64,000 nucleotides of DNA from Pseudomonadota bacterium (lineage in GTDB: Bacteria; Pseudomonadota; Alphaproteobacteria; SHVZ01), in NCBI GenBank assembly GCA_016195085.1, contig JACQAG010000003.1, positions 1 to 64,000 of the forward strand, written 5' to 3'. The notes beneath the pieces were generated by a model. The model saw only the letters and a program-made list of their open reading frames with translations, searched no databases and was not told the origin of the DNA. A program made the position numbers and the translations under genes. The first letter of the stretch is position 1; each line of letters begins with the position of its first letter. Shown piece after piece: positions 18,932-27,459 of this stretch.

Positions 18932-20737
18932 TCACGCGGCGGTCGCGGGCGCCCTGATGCGAAAAGCCGGCAGGCGAATCGTCGCAGTCGTGCCGCTTCC
19001 TGGCGAGCTCTCCAAAATCAGGTCGCCGCCATGGCGCTCCATGAGCCGCTTGGCGATCGGCAGTCCGAGCCCGGTTCCCGGCGTCTGTCGGCGCTGGGCG
19101 CCGGGGACCTGGCCGAACGGCTCGAGGGCGCGTTTGACGTCCGACGGCGATATACCGATGCCGGTGTCCTTCACCACGATGCTGGCGCCGCCATGCAGGT
19201 CGATGGCCGCCGAAATCGCGATCCGCCCGCCGGCCGGCGTGAACTTGATGGCGTTGAATAGGAGATTGAGGATGACACGCCCGATCGCCTCGGCATCGAC
19301 AGCGACAAGGAATGGCGGCGCCGGCGGGGTGACTTGGAGCGTGAGGTTGCCCGCTCTGAGCTGGGGCTCCAGGACCGTGCAGCAGTCCCGGATCAGGGCC
19401 ATCGGGTCATGCAGCGCTTCCTCAAGGTCGTATTTTCCGGCTTCGATCTTGGCAATGTCGAGCAGGTTGTTGACTAGGCCGAGGAGGCGCGACCCAGCCT
19501 CCGCGATGGTGCCGGCAAATTCGATGTAGCGCGGCTCACCGATCGGCCCGCAAGTCTGCTGACGGATCATGTCGGCGAAGCCAAGCATGGCATTCAAGGG
19601 CGTACGCAGCTCGTGGCTGATCGTCGCCACGAAGCCCGACTTGGCGTTGCTGGCGGCCTCGGCGCGCCGACGCGCCGCCTCCGCCGCCTCATGTGCGGCG
19701 GCAAGCTCGCGCTCCCAGACTTCGCGTACGCCGAGCATGCGCCATAGCAAGAACACCACCGCCCAGGTGGCGACGATCGCCACCGCCACCAGCACGGCGC
19801 CGTCGCGCGCGGCGATGCGCCATTCGGAGAGGATGGCGCTCTCCGACATCGAGACCGTGAGCACCAGCGGCAAGTCGCGAAACAGGCGGATGCTGACGAC
19901 CCGCCCGAAACCGTCGATGCTATCGAAGGTTCGGAAGGTCCCCGATCGGCCGGAGGAAACATATTCGCGGAATAGCGGCTCGTCGGCGATCGACGATCCG
20001 ATCAGCGCATCGAAGCTCGGATGCCGCGCCAGCAGCCGGCCGTCTCGAAGGAACAGGCTGACCACGCCCTTCGCCTGCACGTCGATCGAGCGGTACAATC
20101 TCTGGAAATACTCGGCATTCAGGCTCCCGATGATCACGCCGGCAAAATGCGACTCGCGGGTCTCCAGCCGCCGGCTCACTCCGATCGTCCAGTCGCCGGG
20201 CTGCGCAGACAGGATCAACAGTCCGACGAAAAGCCCATGGGCCGGGTCGGCGCGGTGGACGGTGAAGGCTTCGAGATCCGCGTAGTTTCGCTTCGGCGGC
20301 GTATAGGACTCGCCGCTGATAAGCACGCTTCCTGCCGCATCGGTCATCTCGATCCGCTGCAATGTCGGCGACATGCGCTGGATCTGCGAGAGTTGCGCCT
20401 GCGCCCTGACGAGGTCGCCAGGAAAGGTGATGCCGGGCGTCGTCGGGTCATCGTCGAGCGCTCTGAGGCCGAGATCGAGGCGGGTGAAGGTTTGGACGGC
20501 GTGCTCTTCAAGGGCCTCGGCCAATGTCTCGGTGGCGCGTCCGGCATCGGTCAGCGCGCGCTCTTGGGCGCTGCGCAGGTCGAGGATGAGGAGGCTCATG
20601 ATGGCGAGGTTGGTGGCGATGCCGAGCGCCACGATCAACCAGCGCAGCTTCGCCGCCGATCGCACCTGAAGGAGGCCAGGCGTCCCCTCCTGGCGCGCAC
20701 TCCTCGTCGGCGCGGCGTCCTCTCGATTTGCGTACAT
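18932..20737 (-). CDS. Membrane sensor histidine kinase
   Basis: About 600-residue hybrid-free histidine kinase. It has a TM helix near residues 32-50, a periplasmic double-Cache-like sensor region (about 55-310), a second TM (about 318-340), a short coiled coil, a HisKA domain with SHELRTPLNAMLGF near residue 375, then the ATPase domain with N box NLLFNAIKFT, G1 DTGIGIS and G2 GTGLGLPI. No receiver domain and no adjacent response regulator are present, so the partner lies elsewhere. An in-frame GTG at 20758 is an alternative start. The Cache assignment is from layout, and the ligand is unknown. Confidence 0.87.
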   Translation of the reverse strand: MYANREDAAPTRSARQEGTPGLLQVRSAAKLRWLIVALGIATNLAIMSLLILDLRSAQERALTDAGRATETLAEALEEHAVQTFTRLDLGLRALDDDPTTPGITFPGDLVRAQAQLSQIQRMSPTLQRIEMTDAAGSVLISGESYTPPKRNYADLEAFTVHRADPAHGLFVGLLILSAQPGDWTIGVSRRLETRESHFAGVIIGSLNAEYFQRLYRSIDVQAKGVVSLFLRDGRLLARHPSFDALIGSSIADEPLFREYVSSGRSGTFRTFDSIDGFGRVVSIRLFRDLPLVLTVSMSESAILSEWRIAARDGAVLVAVAIVATWAVVFLLWRMLGVREVWERELAAAHEAAEAARRRAEAASNAKSGFVATISHELRTPLNAMLGFADMIRQQTCGPIGEPRYIEFAGTIAEAGSRLLGLVNNLLDIAKIEAGKYDLEEALHDPMALIRDCCTVLEPQLRAGNLTLQVTPPAPPFLVAVDAEAIGRVILNLLFNAIKFTPAGGRIAISAAIDLHGGASIVVKDTGIGISPSDVKRALEPFGQVPGAQRRQTPGTGLGLPIAKRLMERHGGDLILESSPGSGTTATIRLPAFRIRAPATAA

Positions 20738-20914
20738 CTGGTGGCACCGGACCGACACGAACGGGCCCTGGCGCTTGCCCCCTCAATCCCCTGACGAGCT
20801 CCCTGGAAGAGCCCCGAAGCGGCCAATCTTGTCTAATTATTCGGCCATTGCCTAGCGCGGCTGGGCTCTCGCGGTCGCCGGGCGTTCATCCGGCGTTTAT
20901 GTCAAGCGACCGCC

Positions 20915-22060
20915 TCAGTGCCGGCGAGCGTTCCAGGTGAACAGCGAGGTGAGCGCAAAGTTCCATAAGGCTCCCACGCTCGCTCCGGCGAGACCGGCGA
21001 TCCACCATGACCCGGTCCGCTCGAACAACTGATCGGCGACGGCGACGCTGGCAACGGCACCGATGCTGCATACCAGGGCAAAGGAGCCAAGGCCGCGGAG
21101 CATCGCCCAGCCGCGAAGCCTCCGGTCGCTGTAGGTCAGCCAATTGTTGAGGAAGAAGTTGGAAACCATGGCGACGCCGGTGGCGACGGCTTGCGCCCAA
21201 TCGAAGCCGAGCGTGGTGGCAAGCAGAACCGCCTTCAAGCTCACGAGATGGACGGCAAGGCCCGTCGCCCCGACCATGGCGAAGAGCACCAACCGGACCG
21301 GCACGAAGCGCCCGATCAGCTTGTCGGCGAGGAGAACGAAGTACTCGTAGATGACCAGCGCGTCGAGCTTGCTCTCGCCGTGGCGACGCTCGCGGAACTC
21401 ATAGGGGAGCTCGTGTACGGCAAGCGGCCTTTCGGAGGCCGCGAGGATGTCGATGAGGATCTTCCAGCCGACGCCCGTCAGGCGACCGACGACGGCATCG
21501 AACACCTCGCGGCGGAGCATGAAATAACCGCTTGCGGGGTCGCTGAGCTCCGCCTTCAGGATCGTGCGGCCGGCGCCGGCAGCGGCCCGGCTCATGAACC
21601 GGCGCCAAGGCGAGAGACTCGTGCCGCTTCCGCCGGCGATATAGCGGCTGCCGACGACCACGTCAGCCGCCCGGCTTTGCAGGATCTCGAGCATGCGCGG
21701 CAGCATCGCTTCGTCATGCTGCAGATCGGCGTCCATGACCGCCACGAAGGGTGCCGAGCTCGCGAGGATCCCTTCGATGCAGGCAGAGGACAGTCCTCTG
21801 CGGTCGATGCGCTTGAGGCAGCGGATTTGCCGATCGCGCTGCGCGCGCGAGCGGATGTGCTCGGCGGTTCCATCGGGCGAATCGTCGTCGACGAAGATCA
21901 CTTCCCATGCGGCGCCGGCAAGCGCCGCGCCGAGCCCGTCGAGCAGCGGATCGATGTTGGCGCGCTCGTTGAACGTCGGAATGACGATGCTGAGCTGGAG
22001 AGCTCCATCTTCGGCTTGGTTGGATCGAGTTGCGGCGACGGATCGCACGAGTGCGGTCAT
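20915..22060 (-). CDS. Fused polyprenyl-phosphate glycosyltransferase (GT2) and GtrA flippase domain
   Basis: The N-terminal ~245 residues are a DPM1-like GT2 enzyme (SIVIPTFNERANI, FVDDDSPDGTAE, the DADLQHDE metal site) that would charge undecaprenyl phosphate with a sugar. Residues ~250-380 form a four-TM GtrA-like domain (FAMVGATGLAVHL, SNFFLNNWLTY, NFALTSLFTWN) thought to flip the lipid-linked sugar. The ATG at 22060 overlaps the stop of the large upstream membrane protein as ATGA. This fusion equals GtrB plus GtrA of the Gtr O-antigen modification systems; the same two parts are separate genes at 26036-27459. The sugar is unknown. Confidence 0.88.
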   Translation of the reverse strand: MTALVRSVAATRSNQAEDGALQLSIVIPTFNERANIDPLLDGLGAALAGAAWEVIFVDDDSPDGTAEHIRSRAQRDRQIRCLKRIDRRGLSSACIEGILASSAPFVAVMDADLQHDEAMLPRMLEILQSRAADVVVGSRYIAGGSGTSLSPWRRFMSRAAAGAGRTILKAELSDPASGYFMLRREVFDAVVGRLTGVGWKILIDILAASERPLAVHELPYEFRERRHGESKLDALVIYEYFVLLADKLIGRFVPVRLVLFAMVGATGLAVHLVSLKAVLLATTLGFDWAQAVATGVAMVSNFFLNNWLTYSDRRLRGWAMLRGLGSFALVCSIGAVASVAVADQLFERTGSWWIAGLAGASVGALWNFALTSLFTWNARRH

Positions 22061-23964
22061 GAGCTGGGAGCGACGGTCGACTGCTGCCGATCGCAAAACG
22101 GTTCCGTCGGAAACTGCGCCATCCAGTCCCTACCGAGCCCGATGGTATAAGGCGAACGCGCCGTGATGGTCCAGCCGCCGGCGCCGTGCTCCAGCATTAC
22201 CGCCTCGGGACCATCGGAGGCCAGCCCTATCCGGGCAGCACAGGTGACGATCGCCTTCTCGATACCGCGCGCCGGAAGCTCGGCGAGCGCTTTCGCCCCG
22301 CCTTCGCTGACGAGGGTAAATGCCAGCTCGCTGCGGCGCGGCGCGGTCAGCGCCAGGTAGCCGCGCAGATTGAGCAGCACCGTTCCATTGTCTCCAGGCG
22401 CGATCAGCGCCACCTGGTCGCCGTCGCGGAGCCGCTCGGCAAAGCGCTTGGCGAGGTCCCACAGCACCGGTTGCGGCATGGCGAGATCGAAGCGCACTTT
22501 CTTCAGGAAGATCAGCGGCGCCAGGAGCGTGACGGCGACCGCGAGCCGAGCCGCCCACGGGCTGACGCCCGGCCTGAGCCGGATCGGATAGGCCCGGTAG
22601 AACTCGCGAGCGCCTAAGGTCAGCGCCAGCATCATCAGCAACGACAGATGCGAGTTATAGCGGAAATAGGAATGCGCCTGGCGCCCGTCATCGTCGCCGA
22701 AATGCGCGACATAGGTGAAGACGAGGAAGGCGTTGAAGGCGAGAAAGGTGATCAGCACCAGCGCCAGTGCGCGCGATCCCTCCGACCACTCGCGTCGTCG
22801 CCGCCAAAGGAGAAAGCCGAGGGGCCCGGCTGCGATCAGGCAAACGAACAGGAACGACCGGTGCAAGATGATCGAGCCCATGCTGGCGAGGATTTCGGGG
22901 ATGGCATCGGATTGCCACTCCGAGAGCGGCAGGAGCTTGAGCTCGCTTTCATGGAAGTGGCCGAACACGTAGATCCGCCAGAGCGCGTAGAACAGGGCCG
23001 CCGGCAGCATGGCGAGGCCGAGGTGGCGCCAGGCCCGCAGTGTTTGGACGCGCGGGTCGGCGAGCGCCAACAAGCCAAGACCGCCGGCAAGACTCCCGAA
23101 CAGCGCGACGTTTGACTGGCGAATGTTGATGAAGGCGAGGAGGACCGCGCTCATCAGCCAGAGCTCGCGAGCCGCCGATCGCCGCTCCGCCCAGGCATCA
23201 AGAGCCCGCAGGCCAAGCCAAGCTGCGAGTGCCAGCGTCACCTCGGTGGTGGGCTCGCCCATGCTCGCCAGCGCCACTTTCGGCATGAATCCGGGATTGG
23301 CAAGAGTCGTCAACGCAAGTCCGAACGCCAACGCCACCCAGCCGGGCGGGCCCTGCGAGGCCTCAGGCGTGAGCAAGCGGGCAAGGAGCAGGGCGAAAGC
23401 GAGCTGGGCGAACACATTGAAATGCACGAGGCCGCCGGCGGGAAGGCCCGGCGTGATCAGGGAGGCGAGAAAGACTTCGAGCTGTTGGTTATAGGGGAGC
23501 GCCGGGAAGATCGAGATCGTCGCCACCGCATCGCGATCGGGCAACGCCGCGTGATCCACCAGAAAGGCCGCATTGGGCAGGAGATTGAGGAAGGTGTCGG
23601 GCAGGGCCGGACGCACGGTGATGATGATCGCCAGGAGCGGCAGCGCCAGCACGACCAGGCGGCCGAGGGCGGCCAGGTCAGAGGATCCGGGCCGCATGCC
23701 CGGAGCGGCGAGCGTCGCCATCGCCGCCCCGACCAGGGCCCATGCCGGCAGCTCCATCGACCAGGGCACGGCGATGCCCCAGAGCGTCAGCACCAGGCAG
23801 GCGATCCCCCAGCCGGCGAAAAGGCGCACCTCGAGCCGGACGGACGCGGGCGCGACGCCGCCGCCCAAAAGGGCAAGGACGGCGGTCGCAAACACGCTAC
23901 CGGCGAAGGCCCAGAGATCGGCCAAGCTCGGCAGCAGCAGGGCGAGGAGCTGTGAGGTCGGCAT
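22057..23964 (-). CDS. Large polytopic membrane protein, putative GT-C glycosyltransferase (GtrC-like)
   Basis: 635 residues with about ten or more TM helices and a soluble C-terminal ~100 residues (DQVALIAPGDNGTVLLNLRGYLAL...). There is no named family I can assign. It is a paralogue of the protein at 27456: both share LLPNA in the first periplasmic loop, a PAxPYxxxLxxF segment, an LPLSEW/LPIAEW motif and a closing FRYNSH/WRYSTH motif. Its coupling (ATGA overlap) to a GT2-GtrA fusion suggests it is the acceptor-specific transferase of a Gtr-type three-component system. That function is inference from context and topology. Confidence 0.7.
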   Translation of the reverse strand: MPTSQLLALLLPSLADLWAFAGSVFATAVLALLGGGVAPASVRLEVRLFAGWGIACLVLTLWGIAVPWSMELPAWALVGAAMATLAAPGMRPGSSDLAALGRLVVLALPLLAIIITVRPALPDTFLNLLPNAAFLVDHAALPDRDAVATISIFPALPYNQQLEVFLASLITPGLPAGGLVHFNVFAQLAFALLLARLLTPEASQGPPGWVALAFGLALTTLANPGFMPKVALASMGEPTTEVTLALAAWLGLRALDAWAERRSAARELWLMSAVLLAFINIRQSNVALFGSLAGGLGLLALADPRVQTLRAWRHLGLAMLPAALFYALWRIYVFGHFHESELKLLPLSEWQSDAIPEILASMGSIILHRSFLFVCLIAAGPLGFLLWRRRREWSEGSRALALVLITFLAFNAFLVFTYVAHFGDDDGRQAHSYFRYNSHLSLLMMLALTLGAREFYRAYPIRLRPGVSPWAARLAVAVTLLAPLIFLKKVRFDLAMPQPVLWDLAKRFAERLRDGDQVALIAPGDNGTVLLNLRGYLALTAPRRSELAFTLVSEGGAKALAELPARGIEKAIVTCAARIGLASDGPEAVMLEHGAGGWTITARSPYTIGLGRDWMAQFPTEPFCDRQQSTVAPSS

Positions 23965-24315
23965 GGTCCCTAGGAGGAGAGGTCGGCAACCCGTCGCCCC
24001 TGGCCGGCGGCGGCTTCTGCCGGCCCAGGATTCGCATCGAAAGCCCGGACTGATGGGTTCCGGGGCAGGGGAGGCTCCAACGGGAGCGTTGCTTATACGA
24101 GGCTAGGCCGGCTGTCCATGCGCGTCCGCACGCAGATCTGGCCAGCCAGCCCGATGCAGCCTGCTTTGCCATGCCGGCCGGTCTCGGATGCGCGATCACT
24201 GCCGGGCAAAGCCGCGATCCTGTTAATCTTCCGGTTGAATTCGCCGGCGCGTGGCGAGCGGCATCGCCGTCGAAGCGATTCGATCGCCTGGCGATTCTGG
24301 CGCACGCAAAAGCGC
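23965..24315. other. Intergenic region, 351 bases, no gene seen
   Basis: This gap lies between two minus-strand membrane-protein genes. I see no convincing coding frame, RNA gene or strong hairpin. It is slightly richer in A/T around 24230-24245 and 24090-24105 than the genes beside it, so it may hold the promoter of the 22057-23964 gene, but no clear -35/-10 pair can be defended. Confidence 0.4.
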
Positions 24316-25896
24316 TTACCGCCGCGTCAGCCGATAGAGCTTGAATCTCGGCTGCTCGAAGATCGCTTCGATCCCCTCGCTGCGGGCGAGCACGAACGGG
24401 TCGTGATCGAGGAGGCAGATGTAGTCGAACTGCGCCAGCGCCGCCATGAGCTCTGGGCTCAGCACCGCTCCCCGCACGAGGCTGTCCCAAACGAAATCCG
24501 GTCGTACCGCATCGGCGAGCGCCTGGCTGGCAGGAGCGAGCCGCACGGGCTGTTGCGTGGGTGCGGCGAACAAGGTTGGAACGAGCGCATCCTTCGCCGT
24601 GACCCACTGCGTCGGCAGGTGCAGGATCGGCACCGTTCCGGTGCGCAAATGTGCCGCCGATGGCGGGAATCCCACGGCGACACGGCTTCCCGGAAGGACG
24701 AGCTCGAATGCCGGCGACAATGCCGCATAGATCCGGTCCGCATGCCGCCAGTGCTCGATGATGACGGCCATGCGCGTGACGAAGAGTAGGCTGGCGCCAG
24801 CGAAGATGAGCTGCCGCATCGCCCGCGACATCGCCTCCGTCGGCTCGCTCGCCGCGACCAGCGCCAGAACCAGCACGATGGGAATGCGCCGATCGACGTT
24901 GGCGGCCGTCATCATCATGCTCGGCATCAGGAGGTAAGCCGCGGTCAGCGCCGCCAAGGGCGCGATCATGGCCGGGGCGATGCGGATCAGGCCTTTCCAG
25001 CAGCCGACGGCGAAGGCGGCGAGCAGCAGGGCGAAGCTCGCGACGTCGAAGGCGCGGTTGTAGTTGTCGAGCACGGTGAAGATGAGGTCGAGTTTCCTCG
25101 AGGGATTGGCAAACACCCACGCGCCCTCGCCATGGGGCGAGAGCATGAAGAGGATCAACGGCGGGATTCCCGGCGCCGCCGCAATCGCCAGGCTGCGCAG
25201 AATTGCCGCCCATCCTCGGTTCGGCTCGCGCACGATCCGACCGAGCTCATAGCCCAGGACCAGGACGGCATAGACCGCGAAGGCGAAGAGATGGGCAAAG
25301 TAGAGGGCAACGCCAAAAGCAGTTGAGATCAGGATCTTCAACAACGCCCAGCGCCTGGTTTCGGGCACGGATATCCAGATGGCGAAGGCGAGGAGGCATA
25401 ACCCTGCGCCGAACAGATAGTTGAGTAGACCGAGGAAGAGGATGCGATCGTAGAGGAACAGGAACGCGATCAGCGGCCAGAGCGAGGAGCGGCGCCAGAG
25501 CGCCCGGTGCAACAGCATCGATCCGCCGGCAAGGAGGGCGAAGGCGGCGCCAATGAAGGCGCGACCGGCCCACTCGAGCGGCATGAGCCGGGCGAGGCCG
25601 GGCACCACCAGATCCATGGCCAGGTTGGCAACCGGCTGCCAGTTCACCTCATAGAAACGCTGCAGTGCGGCTGAGGAGGGAAGGCTCGCCAGCACATGCA
25701 TGCGGGCGAGGTGGTTGGGATAGTCCTGAATGGGCAAGGTGCGCACGAGCGCCAGCGGCGCCAGCGCCAGGCAGAGCGCGGCAAGGAAGCAGGCGATCGC
25801 GAGCAGCGCATTGCCGGGATCCCCGGACAAAGGTGTTGGCGTTCGGATTGGTTCGGTGCCTGGCTTCAATATTCGCATCCGCAAGTTCGGGCCCAT
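24316..25896 (-). CDS. Polytopic membrane protein, putative GT-C type glycosyltransferase
   Basis: 526 residues with a first TM, then a periplasmic loop containing IQDYPNHLARMH, then roughly nine further TM helices and a soluble C-terminal domain (about residues 400-526). The acidic loop after TM1 is the layout of GT-C enzymes that use lipid-linked sugars, but I recognise no named family. It lies in the surface-glycan region, same strand as the Gtr-like pair downstream and divergent from the GT2 gene at 26036. Function is inferred from topology and neighbours. ATG 25878 is an alternative start. Confidence 0.65.
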   Translation of the reverse strand: MGPNLRMRILKPGTEPIRTPTPLSGDPGNALLAIACFLAALCLALAPLALVRTLPIQDYPNHLARMHVLASLPSSAALQRFYEVNWQPVANLAMDLVVPGLARLMPLEWAGRAFIGAAFALLAGGSMLLHRALWRRSSLWPLIAFLFLYDRILFLGLLNYLFGAGLCLLAFAIWISVPETRRWALLKILISTAFGVALYFAHLFAFAVYAVLVLGYELGRIVREPNRGWAAILRSLAIAAAPGIPPLILFMLSPHGEGAWVFANPSRKLDLIFTVLDNYNRAFDVASFALLLAAFAVGCWKGLIRIAPAMIAPLAALTAAYLLMPSMMMTAANVDRRIPIVLVLALVAASEPTEAMSRAMRQLIFAGASLLFVTRMAVIIEHWRHADRIYAALSPAFELVLPGSRVAVGFPPSAAHLRTGTVPILHLPTQWVTAKDALVPTLFAAPTQQPVRLAPASQALADAVRPDFVWDSLVRGAVLSPELMAALAQFDYICLLDHDPFVLARSEGIEAIFEQPRFKLYRLTRR

Positions 25897-26035
25897 CCAA
25901 ACGCCGCCGCCGCGCTCGCGATGCGCGCCGCCGGCCCGACCCGATCGGCCAGGCGCCGCCGGCTTAGCATGGAAATGCGAAGAAATTCGACTTGTGAGCG
26001 TTCGTAGCCTCCTCCATGTTGAGCCGAGGCCGGCA

Positions 26036-27043
26036 ATGAACGAATCATCTCCCTCGAATCGACCGCAGTCCCAGCCCCCACTCGCCGCGGGCGAGCACCC
26101 AGCCGCGGAGCGGCTTGCCCAGCGTCATCAAATCGCCGTGCTCATCCCATGTCGGGACGAGGCACGGACGATCGGCGCCGTCATCGCCGATTTTCGCAAG
26201 TCGCTGCCCGGCTCGGACATCTACGTCTACGACAACGGGTCCAGCGACGGCACCGCCGAGCACGCGCAGACCGCCGGCGCGTTGGTGCGCCACGAGCCTC
26301 TCCGCGGCAAGGGCAATGTCGTCCGCCGGATGTTTGCCGACGTGGAGGCGGAGGTCTATGTGCTCGTCGACGGCGACGACACTTACGATGCCGCCAGCGC
26401 GCCGGCGTTGATCCAGGCATTGCTGTCGGGGCCGCTCGACATGGTGAACGCCGCGCGCGTTCCTGTCGGCGTGGGCGCATACCGGCCTGGCCATCGCCTC
26501 GGCAACAGGGCGCTGACGCAGATCGTGGCCTGGGTGTTCGGCGACCGCTTCAGCGACATGCTATCGGGCTATCGCGTCATGTCGCGACGGTTCGTCAAGA
26601 GCTTCCCGGCTCTCTCCAGCGGCTTTGAGATCGAAACCGAGCTCACCGTGCATGCGCTCGAGCTCGGCATTTCAATCAGCGAGATGCCCGCACCCTATCG
26701 TGCCCGGCCGGAGGGATCGGCGAGCAAGCTGCGCACCGTCAGCGACGGCATCAGGATCTTGCGACTGATCGTCACCTTGGTGAAGGAGGAGCGGCCGTTC
26801 TCGTTCTTCGCGACGATCGCCGCCGGGCTCGCTTCCGTCTCGATCATCTTGGCATGGCCGGTCCTTCTAACCTATCTCGCGACCGGGCTCGTGCCTCGCC
26901 TGCCGACCGCCGTGCTCTCGACCGGGCTCATGCTGCTCGCCTCGCTCAGCCTTGCCTGCGGACTCATCCTCGACAGCACCGCACGAGCCCGCAAGGAGAT
27001 GAAGCGCCTCAGCTACCTTGCCTTGCCCGCGCCGCATCCGTGA
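26036..27043 (+). CDS. GT2 family glycosyltransferase (GtrB-like)
   Basis: 335 residues: a GT-A fold GT2 domain (IAVLIPCRDEARTI, VYDNGSSDGTAE, the metal motif LVDGDDTYD, SGYRVMSRRF) followed by two TM helices at the C-terminus (about 255-320). This is the architecture of polyprenyl-phosphate sugar synthases of the GtrB type. ATG 26036 was chosen; the open frame extends upstream, but that part has no family similarity. Its TGA overlaps or adjoins the start of the gtrA-like gene, supporting a shared pathway with it and the membrane protein at 27456. Confidence 0.9.
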   Translation: MNESSPSNRPQSQPPLAAGEHPAAERLAQRHQIAVLIPCRDEARTIGAVIADFRKSLPGSDIYVYDNGSSDGTAEHAQTAGALVRHEPLRGKGNVVRRMFADVEAEVYVLVDGDDTYDAASAPALIQALLSGPLDMVNAARVPVGVGAYRPGHRLGNRALTQIVAWVFGDRFSDMLSGYRVMSRRFVKSFPALSSGFEIETELTVHALELGISISEMPAPYRARPEGSASKLRTVSDGIRILRLIVTLVKEERPFSFFATIAAGLASVSIILAWPVLLTYLATGLVPRLPTAVLSTGLMLLASLSLACGLILDSTARARKEMKRLSYLALPAPHP

Positions 27044-27057
27044 TCCTTCCCGACCGA

Positions 27058-27459
27058 ATGCAGCCGCCGCTCGTGCTCGTTCAGCTTTTCCGCTTCGCCG
27101 CGGTGGGCGCGGTCGGCTTCTTCGTCGACGCCGCGGTCTTGTATCTGCTGATCTACGGCGCCGGGCTCGGGCCGTTGCTGGCGCGGTTGCCTTCCTTCCT
27201 TGCCGCCTCGGCGGTCACCTGGATCGCCAATCGGACATGGACCTATGGCGGCGCGCATCCCGGCAGCATGGCAGCGCAGTGGGGGCGCTTCGTGCTGGTG
27301 AACGGCATCGGCGGCATCCTCAACTACGCCATCTACGCGCTGTGCTTGGCCGCTGAGCCGTTTCGCAGCCATCCCGTGCTCGCCGTGGCCGTCGGATCGT
27401 TGAGCGGCCTTGCCTGCAACTTCGCCGCCTCGCGGCGGTTCGTCTTCGGGCGGGGTTGA
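27058..27459 (+). CDS. GtrA-family membrane protein
   Basis: Small four-TM protein of 133 residues (FRFAAVGAVGFFVDAAVLYLL, ASAVTWIANRTWTY, NGIGGILNYAIYAL, NFAASRRFVFG). GtrA proteins are proposed flippases for undecaprenyl-phosphate sugars made by a GtrB-type enzyme. It is sandwiched between such a GT2 and a large membrane protein. ATG 27058 is used; a GTG at 27040 overlapping the GT2 stop as GTGA is equally possible. Its stop overlaps the next start as TTGA. Confidence 0.9.
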   Translation: MQPPLVLVQLFRFAAVGAVGFFVDAAVLYLLIYGAGLGPLLARLPSFLAASAVTWIANRTWTYGGAHPGSMAAQWGRFVLVNGIGGILNYAIYALCLAAEPFRSHPVLAVAVGSLSGLACNFAASRRFVFGRG